DNA of 64,000 bases. Source: Sipunculus nudus (lineage: Eukaryota; Annelida; Sipuncula; Golfingiida; Sipunculidae). The translations under genes were made by a program, and so were the position numbers. The notes under the pieces are model-generated. The model saw nothing but the letters and a program-made list of their open reading frames with translations. It ran no database searches and was not told the DNA's origin. The DNA is taken from NCBI GenBank assembly GCA_026874595.1, contig CM049307.1:28866362-28930361 (forward strand), written 5' to 3'. Below, piece by piece: positions 56,170 through 64,000 of the stretch. Each line of letters opens with the position of its first letter. Within the stretch, counting starts at the first letter, position 1.

Positions 56170-56420
56170 GGGGTTTTAAAAGGAGGGTTATGAAGGGAAA
56201 AGCAAAGGAATACAAAGGAGGAAGAATATTGGACTAAGAAGGAAAGAGCAAAGGAACACAAATGAGGAAGAGGGAACTTCGGAAGGAAGAACAACGGGAT
56301 ACAAAGGAGGAAGAGAGGACTGGAAAGGGAAGAGTAAAGGAACCAAGGAAGAGAGGACTATTGAGAGAGACAAAGGGTTTCAAAACTGAAGAGCAAATCT
56401 ACATAAGGAGGAACGAGAAA
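56170..56420. repeat. purine-rich degenerate minisatellite, 42-48-bp unit
   Basis: About five units built on GGAAGAG.AAAGGAA.ACAAAG and GAGGAAGAG. Nearly all purine on the plus strand, so triplex or H-DNA formation is possible. Confidence 0.7.
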
Positions 56421-59400
56421 TTCCAAAGGTGAAAAACAAATGAATTTAAATAGGTAACAACAAGTAGGGATGGAGACGCGAAGAAGGATATTGAGTATTT
56501 CAAATGGGAAGAGAAAAAAAAATAAAAAAAAATAAAATCAGATAAAATTTTGTTTCTGCAGAAGAAGATATCTTATTGGGCCGTGTTTTATATCACCACT
56601 CACATGGATTATAGGATTTATAGACGCTCTTTGACCAGCTTCACGCTTGATTTATGTTTTCATCACATCTAAATGTGGCACCATGCCTTACTCTATGACC
56701 TTCATAACTCCTGGATATCTATGAACGTTACACAGTATTCACAACACAGCTAAGATAATGTCTTCATTTCTGAAGAAATCGATAATAGCTTGCCTTATTT
56801 CCGAAAATTAGCTTTTTCATGTGACATAAATATAAATAAAACGGAATCAGGTAGCGATATATAATCACTAGTGTGGCAGCAGAGAAGCTTCATTTGATTT
56901 CGCTGTTTACTCCTGCTTTATTGTTTCTGCGAAATACAATTCAAATTTTGACTTCCTCCCATACGTCTCCAAAATACAATTTGTACAGCATGCCGCCACT
57001 AGATGTCTCTGTGTATCACACGCCCGAGAGAAGCTCTTCTTTCTCACTGGCAACTTGGAAGTTAATCAAACATTCAAGTCTTTTCCATTTGTCATTATAT
57101 TATCAAAATACATCGATGTAAATTGTCAGTGTAAACTCTGAAACAACCCACCCCATTTCCTGATGAACATATATTTTAGTTTAACGCTCTATAATTGACC
57201 AGCACTCTCTCCAAATGCATTACAGTATCGTACATCATAGACCAAGGCTGTAACAAGTAATTTACGCCCAATTAATACTATATTTTGCCCTCTTTGTACA
57301 TTCTTTTCAAATAGCTACAGACTGAGGTGTGTCACTAACAACATAAATATTTTGCCCATGTCTTCTTTACGAGCTTCAAGCTAGTCAGCAAGGATATTAA
57401 AATCCCGCTTTGTATAGGTTTTACTGCTCTATTGATTTATTGTTCGCTTTAGGGAGGGAAGGATTGTTGCAGTAACAGTTGGCGGATGTGTGATAACAAG
57501 GACTTGGATGACGCTTGTTCAGTCAAGATCCAACTGGAACAGATGGCAACAGGGTTTCATATCTAAAACATATATAAATATTACAATGATGTTTACATCG
57601 TTTTCACTTTTAAAGAGGGCGTAAGGACTGCAGTATGTGCCACTGAAAAATTTCTAAATATTATATTTGAATAATATAAACCTCTATGCATCTATATAGC
57701 TTTTAAAGGAGTGTCATAGAGCTGTTATGCTGTGTTATACGTACGGCACAATTTTAATTTTTTTTTCTCCATTGTGAAGCGCCATGATCAGTGGTTAGAT
57801 TTGGTGGGGTGCTAGTGTGCATTATTATCCAAATGTTATTATTGCTAGATTTAGGGTGGGTGGGAAAACAGGGTACATATAAGGCAGAAGTTTGTTATTT
57901 CATACCCCACACGACTTTGCATATTAGAACAGACATTAGGAACCACCAAAGGGATGGCCAAGACGCAGCGCCAAGAAGTCTGGAACAATGTATGAGATGA
58001 GATTGGGACCGTCTTTGTAAACAAGAGAACTTAGGCGTCTATACTTGGTAACAAGGGAGAAATTACGATTTACTTGTAGGCGTGTGCATCAAATGGTCGT
58101 GTACCTGTTCCTCTACTATCAGAGAACTAGCCAAACTATCGTTACTCCTTGGGGCTCGGAATGAATTAAACGGAGGTATTTCGTTCAGTTTTATTATTTT
58201 TAATCAAATTAAATAAAACGTGGAAATATGTTTACTCTCACTTCACTCCCTCATGATAAATCAATCAAAATAAAATTCACATTGCGTGTTAAGACTTTCC
58301 ATTGAACGAATGATTACTCTTTAAGAAGCGGCCCTGATTATCCTCAGTGGAATACCTCTCACGGACCATAGGTTAACAGAAGTACCAGTTGAATATACGC
58401 ACGTCAGTAAGATCCGTATATAAATATTCTCAATGCGTGAGCAAAATATGTAATTTTTCCTGATCAGCAGAAAAAATAAATACGTGTTCCTGAACTCTAT
58501 GACACTCGTTCAGTAGGCTTCCACAGTTGACTTAGTTTCCGAGACCTCCACTTTAGAATTAATTTTTTTTGGTACTGAAACGAGAAAGAATCTGTCAAAT
58601 ACTTATCTCTCAAATTATTTATCTTATTTTTTCTTCAAGGAGGGACCAAACGTACTATAGTGACATTTTACCTATTAAAAGGAAAATGGGGTGATTTTTT
58701 GTTCAACAGAGATAAAGATATAAGCTGACTGCATGCATGAGGAGTGCTTCGGCGCATCCGTTCAGGTTCATTAAATCTGCTGTGCCATGCAGATAAAAAA
58801 AAATCCGTTTTTGATATTTAATATTTCATGCTCTCTGATAGGCCTAGTACTTTTACATCAACTTTTCACATCAATATTACCAGAATCTAATTCGGTTTAA
58901 GAACTGCCCGCGTCTATATTTTGGCCTCATTATACCAGAGTGCTCTTGTATACTTAACGCGTACAGAACTGTCCGTGTATCATATCTGACGTCACACATT
59001 GCTCCCCTGGACACCGTATGTCTACTGGGGGGCTTTAATTTTATCTTATTTGGATGGATTAACCAACAGATTAAAAAAGAAATACTTGCCTGGATCAGTT
59101 ACATTTGTATATACTTTACCCCTGGAAAATCGCAAGCACTCATATATGTATACAGAGTTCAAGGGCTAAAGTCGCGGCAAATTAATGATATATATGATTA
59201 TGCTGTCTTTATATCTGCACGCATGGGTGTCTTACTAGGCTACATGTCTTACAAAAACAAATCCAAATGCAGACTGACTGAATTATATGCATTTTATACA
59301 AATGCAAATTAATTTGACATTGAGATCAGGCGGCAACCATGGTTGAATCCCTCACATTTAAAACCGATTCGGCGGTCATTTCTAAATCAATATGTTATAC

Positions 59401-60684
59401 ACTCCCTAAAATATTTTAGTTTAAATCTAGAACAATGTTCCTTTCAATGCTATATTTATTTTATTAAGCATTAATGACATTTTATTTTCATATGATGTTT
59501 TGATATTATTTACTTTTTACATTTTAAACGCGCATAAGCCACGTTAGCGGACTCATATTATATTGCGTGTATCTATCAATATGATTTTGAAATGGATTTG
59601 AAACTTTGTTTTTAAATTTGAACATTTTATTACGGAAAATTTAAATATATGTTTTATTGGAATGTCTGAAAATTCTTCAACAGTAAAGATTTCTTTTAAA
59701 TTTTATACAAATTCTAAAAAGGCACTAGTATTTGTATTACATCACTATCTGAGAAAATAAGTGATAGAAAGCCCCCCTGGGTCAGATCTGGTCATCATCC
59801 CCCCCCCCCCCTTTTTCAATTAAACAAATGGCGGGAACATAAAGTTTGCTTTTCACAGTAGGTCTACTGTCCATCGAAACTGACCATCTCAAAGTAGTGT
59901 AAAATCCTCTCACAAGGTTCAGTTTTATGACGCAGGTACACAGCATGTCGAGGTACACAGCTATAAAATGCCGGTCCATGTTTGCTAATGAGCGTCATAG
60001 CCCGGGCAGTTAAAAGAAATCAGTACTCCCTTTTCCATGATTTTACCTATAGACCTGGCATCTATATGCTAGCCATGATATCTTTCAGTTGTTTTAATAT
60101 TTCATTGATGACTTTACTTTGTTGGTATATTAAATTAATGTATAATAAGCACTGAACACCGATGTATTATTCGGCAAATCCCGCCGTCTTCTGGGTGGTT
60201 ATGTTCTTCTACAATACCGACATATATATTGTTCCTAAATACGGTACATTTTTTTAAAATTCCTCAGAATATTTGAAGACCTTTCGTAATTTTGAGGTTT
60301 TGTCTTGATTTCTTGTTGCCTCATAGATAATAAAATGTTCTTCTTCATCTTCTGAAGGAATGAATGAATTAATGAATGAATAACAGAAAAATGAATTAAT
60401 GAATGAAGATATCTCCTAAACTGAAAGTTCGAATTTATTTTCCTCTTTTCTTAAGCAGAAATAGATATAAAGCTTCGAGTTAATATCCTCTGCCTGTAAT
60501 TTGTTACATAAAGTGTCCGCATACACATCTGCGAGCCATGTATCAATTCAAGCTCAGTATCGCCGTCTACTGGTGCGTTTGTGAAGTCGGGGATACCGTG
60601 ACGTCATAGTGAGGGATGCCCGTGGCCGCGGACCAGAACTGAAAGGTAAACACCAAGTGACCCTGATCCACGGTGATACATGGA
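56421..60684. other. no gene seen
   Basis: Long AT-rich unique stretch with poly-C at about 59800-59812 and an (AATG)n-like microsatellite at 60356-60407. Frames are at chance length. GC-richer sequence with a CRE octamer begins near 60540. Confidence 0.45.
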
Positions 60685-60780
60685 CATGGACCTCAACGTT
60701 CTCCGATATATATCTCTGCTGGACGGACATTCAGTAATGTTGGTACAGCAGAAATATATCAGAGGACTTGATGGTCCATG
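60685..60780 (+). ncRNA. candidate miRNA-like hairpin
   Basis: CATGGACCTCAACGTTCTCC followed by GATATATATCTCTGCTG (60685-60721) folds back on CAGCAGAAATATATCAGAGG followed by ACTTGATGGTCCATG (60746-60780), with a loop of about 24 nt and a few bulges. Length, stem and loop resemble a pre-microRNA, but MITE-derived hairpins look alike. The sequence lies in an otherwise GC-richer unique region. Confidence 0.3.
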
Positions 60781-61366
60781 ACTACAAGTTGCCCTTGGTG
60801 GTATTACTCCGTGCTTGCTGTCTCATAGTGTTTTTATAAAGTCTTAATCCGCACAGCTCGAGCTGTGGCACTGTGTAAAACCCGGAGCGCACGGACTCCA
60901 GTTTCCATATTTTCCGTTATCCATACCGATAAGAGCACCATTTTTACTGATTCAAGAACAGTAGACAGTCCTTAAATGTTGCGGCTTTGTAATCCAGGCC
61001 CTATTAGTTCATTTCCGCAGGCCTGAGTGTCATGTGGTCATGGTTAGCTTTGTTAATGACCGAATCGGTGAGTAATTTATGACTATATTATAGTCCATTT
61101 CACCACCTGCTGTCCACCTGTTTTTAGTAGATAATTTACTTAAAGGTTTGTATTTTTCAATATTTTCCAAGTAAACAACATATGGAAGTGACAACCTAAT
61201 ATGGCAGTTCAGAATTTTACAATAATTCCCCCATTCATGTTTCACAACATTTTAGTCTTTTTATCATGATCTGGCAGATATTGTGTGTCCCTCCATAAGT
61301 AGCCATCTTTGTTTTAGCTGGTAATATTTTTTAGAGTGTTTACATGAGATCATCCAATCAGCAGCT

Positions 61367-61758
61367 GTCAGTTTAGTCTCTCCAACAGGTGCCGCTACCG
61401 CTCTTGCACCAGTACGTCTGTTATTGGACGCCATTTTTTTTCAAGAATCTTGAAAAACGGAAGTGCCGTTGGGCATGCGCAAGGAAACCCCCCTAGCATC
61501 TGGAGGTGAAACCAGAATAGATGTTGCCCTTGCACAAACCGGGCAGACCCCTATAAAGACAAGTAAACAATATTGTTTGGTTGTGTGGCAAATATATCCA
61601 CTTTTGCTTGTCTATTGCAAGGGTGGTATAGTAGGGGGATTCCTTGTGCATGCCAAACAACACTTCCGTTCCTAAGAAAAGTGGCGTCCAATAACAGACG
61701 TACTGGTGCAAGAGCGGTAGCGGCACCTGGCGTCTGTTGGAGCGACTACTGCCAGTTG
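61367..61758. mobile_element. foldback element with perfect 47-bp inner arms
   Basis: Arms 61387-61433 and 61682-61728 are exact inverses (AGGTGCCGCTACCGCTCTTG... / ...CAAGAGCGGTAGCGGCACCT). Weaker pairing continues both inward (AACGGAAGTG..., GCATGCGCAAGGAA) and outward (GTCTCTCCAACAG / CTGTTGGAGCGAC). No coding capacity; a foldback MITE is likely. No target duplication was resolved. Confidence 0.75.
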
Positions 61759-62180
61759 AGGCTGTTTTTGCATGTGACCAATGACCTTGACTGCCATAAA
61801 TGGGTCTGATATGTTGTAAAATGTAGACTGATTTCTCATATTTTCAGAAAATTCTGTTACTCAAATATGGCATAAGGTAGGAATTTAGTTACCTAGTTGA
61901 AAATTAGGTTCTGTTATCCTCTCCTCTACACTATAATTGTATCTCTTGAAATGAACCTAATAAAAATTTTCATAGCAAAAAACAGGCGGACATGAGGGGA
62001 TGAAACGGACTTTAGTATACAAAATATGGTGAAGACGGACACCATGAACTGCTTGCATTTGAGAACCATTAATTTTGGTGGACTCCCACACTATTGCAGT
62101 AACCACTGCTCATAATTTTATTTATGACTCTATGAGAAATGGATTAGCACTCATGTCAATCGATCATCACATATCATTTT
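61759..62180. other. no gene seen
   Basis: Unique AT-rich sequence. Confidence 0.4.
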
Positions 62181-63030
62181 TAGCTCAGCTGACTGAAAGT
62201 CATCTCCAAAGTACAGCTCAGAATAATGGAAAATTTGATACAAAAGCTAGAGTATCTGAACAACTAATGCAGAGATAACCATAATTGTTTGCATGGATAT
62301 TGATCATGGAGTGTTTCATAAGTTTCTGCAGACTGGTGGCACCACCTGTATTTGTTCAGTTTTTTTTACGAAATTTTTCTGTATTTTTGAGACCTTTAAA
62401 GATATGAACATCTGTTAACAGGGCACAAATCATAAAAACTGGACCAAGAATCTTCATTCTTGACACACAGGGAGACCCATGAAAAGTCTCCATGGAAACT
62501 TGAAATTAGGTCTCTGTTACCCCATTCTTTAAGCTGTATGGGTCCAAAATAACCCCCCCCCCCCCCCAGAATAATGGAAAATTTGATACAAAAACTGCAG
62601 TATTTCAATAACTACAACACTGATGGTCATGATTTTCGGCATACATATTAATCATGAGCTGTTCCATCAGTTTCTGCAGACTGGGTGTGCCACCTCTATT
62701 TTTTTACAAATTTTTTCTTTTTTTTGAGACCTTTAAAGATGTGGTTATCTGTCAACAGGGTACAAATCGCAACAACTGGACCTAGAATCTTCATTCTTGT
62801 CATGCAAGGAGGCCCATGAAAGGTGCCTGTGGAAACTTGAAATTAGGTCTCTGTTACCCATATCCTTCAAGCTATAGGACTCCGAAGTATCCCTCAGAAT
62901 AATGGACAATTTGATACAAAAACTGAAGTATCTGAACAACTAATGCAGAGATCACCATGATTTTTTGCATGGATATTGACCATTAAATGTTTTTATTAGT
63001 TTCTGCAGACTGATGGAGCCACCTGTATTT
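62181..63030. repeat. tandem repeat family, about 345-bp unit, locus 3
   Basis: Same family and orientation as 37199-38398, again opening with TTAGCTCAGCTGACTG and with two to three units. A poly-C run at about 62552-62567 corresponds to the one at 37419-37431. Confidence 0.85.
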
Positions 63031-64000
63031 TTGTATCTGCCAAAACGAAGTTTTGCGGATACTATGTTTTTGACCGAGTTCCTCCACCGCGGCGGCGTTC
63101 GTTTCCAGAGAGCTCCTCGGAGACAAATGGACCGATTTTTCCCAAACTTACACCTATTATCGGGTCACATGTGAACTGGTGCCTAACCAATTTGCGTTGA
63201 CCTCTGACCTTTCCTCTCTATCCAGTGTCCATTTGTGAGTCTGTTTCCACTCATAAACCCTCATATCTCGGGAACCGTTTGACCGATCAGGAAATAAAAT
63301 TGATACAAATGTAGCCCTTGGATTGCTTTATAACATACACAAAAAATGGTGGCGCCACCTGTAACCATGTTTGCACAGTGTCCATCTGTTCATCTGCCTT
63401 GGGTTAAAATCACTCATATCTCTGCAGTGAATTGACTAATTCACCTGAAATTCGTCATGCGTATACATCCAGGATAGCTTTCTTGATTTTATGACAGGTG
63501 GCGCCACCTACGTTCACGTTCACGCTGATGACATCCAAGCTTATATCTTGGGAACTGTTTGACCGATCAGGAAATAAAATTTATACAAATGTAGCCCTTT
63601 GATAGCTCTGTAACATACACAAAAAATGGTGGCGCCACCTGTAACAATGTTTGCACAGCGTCTGTCTGTTAGTTTGCCGTGGCCTAAAATCACTCATTTC
63701 TCTGTAGTGGTTCGACATAACTGCCTAAAATTTTACAGGTTTATACATCGTGGACAGCTTTCTTGATTTTATGACAGGTGGCGCCACCTACATTCTAGTT
63801 AACGCTGCACACATCCAAGCTCATATCTCAGGAACCATTTGACCGATTGGGCCAAAATTGTGCATGTGTTTAGATCTCACATAGGTCTTTATCATACACA
63901 AAACTGGAGGGGTTACCTGCAAAGATTTTTGCACAGTGTTTGTCTGTTTGTCTGCCATGGGCAAAAATCGCTCATATACATGTAGTGGTTTGACTTTTCT
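63031..64000. repeat. about 280-bp tandem repeat with GGTGGCGCCACC palindromes
   Basis: TCATATCTC.GGAACC.TTTGACCGAT recurs at about 63262, 63543 and 63821. Each unit contains two copies of the dyad GGTGGCGCCACC (63348, 63498, 63628, 63778). A hairpin CCAAAAC-GAA-GTTTTG lies at about 63047-63062. No convincing frame; continues past the window end. Confidence 0.85.

Noticed and set aside
1..64000. CRISPR arrays, bacterial operons, rRNA genes
   Set aside because: The tandem repeats lack unique spacers, and no prokaryotic gene organisation or rRNA sequence was recognised.

Overview
This window is nuclear DNA from an animal. It is AT-rich and full of simple repeats, minisatellites, SINE-, LINE- and DNA-transposon fragments and LTR retrotransposons with invertebrate-type features. 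A marine invertebrate (mollusc, other lophotrochozoan, or invertebrate deuterostome) is my best guess; nothing visible fixes the species. I find no convincing intact host gene. A few TATA-box/short-ORF and splice-site candidates are listed at low confidence.

The largest features are two decayed copies of one Ty3/gypsy-type LTR retrotransposon: copy 1 at 5324-11920 and copy 2 at 41059-47519. In both, the pol domains run protease, integrase, reverse transcriptase, RNase H. Integrase before RT is the Ty1/copia-like order known for the Gmr1 clade of Ty3/gypsy elements. Both carry a primer-binding site for tRNA-Pro: exact in copy 1, degenerate in copy 2. Related LTRs without internal regions lie at 54405-55238 (complete, perfect 4-bp target duplication) and at 20599-23444. 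The latter is split by a 2.05-kb non-autonomous Helitron placed exactly between A and T.

The most unusual object is a tiny LTR element (TRIM-like, LTR about 156 bp) present at two loci. At 42491-43110 it is a tandem LTR-internal-LTR-internal-LTR array inside gag of retrotransposon copy 2, with a 4-bp target duplication; copy 1 is the matching empty site. At 33380-33674 (minus strand) the whole internal region is replaced by a reverse-transcribed copy of about 63 nt of a mature tRNA-Pro, including the CCA end. It reads from the primer-binding site through the m1A58 position, where the base is changed, deep into the tRNA, and the unit is again flanked by a 4-bp target duplication. This looks like a fossil of primer-tRNA read-through that still integrated.

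Layout: 1-5323 unique DNA, a SINE, a 20-bp minisatellite and a TTAA-flanked MITE; 5324-11920 retrotransposon copy 1; 11921-18433 microsatellites, a palindrome, a small-ORF candidate and a 52-bp minisatellite with higher-order structure; 18434-26452 a hAT-like element beside a 7.1-kb inverted-repeat composite holding the Helitron-split solo LTR and a second TTAA MITE; 26453-33379 mostly unique; 33380-38400 the tRNA-containing TRIM, a pogo-like element, a MITE and a tandem repeat family; 41059-47519 retrotransposon copy 2; 47525-55238 a 93-bp minisatellite, a hAT-like remnant, hairpins, a LINE 3' end and the solo LTR; 55239-64000 mainly unique, with two strong foldbacks and a terminal repeat block rich in a 14-bp palindrome.
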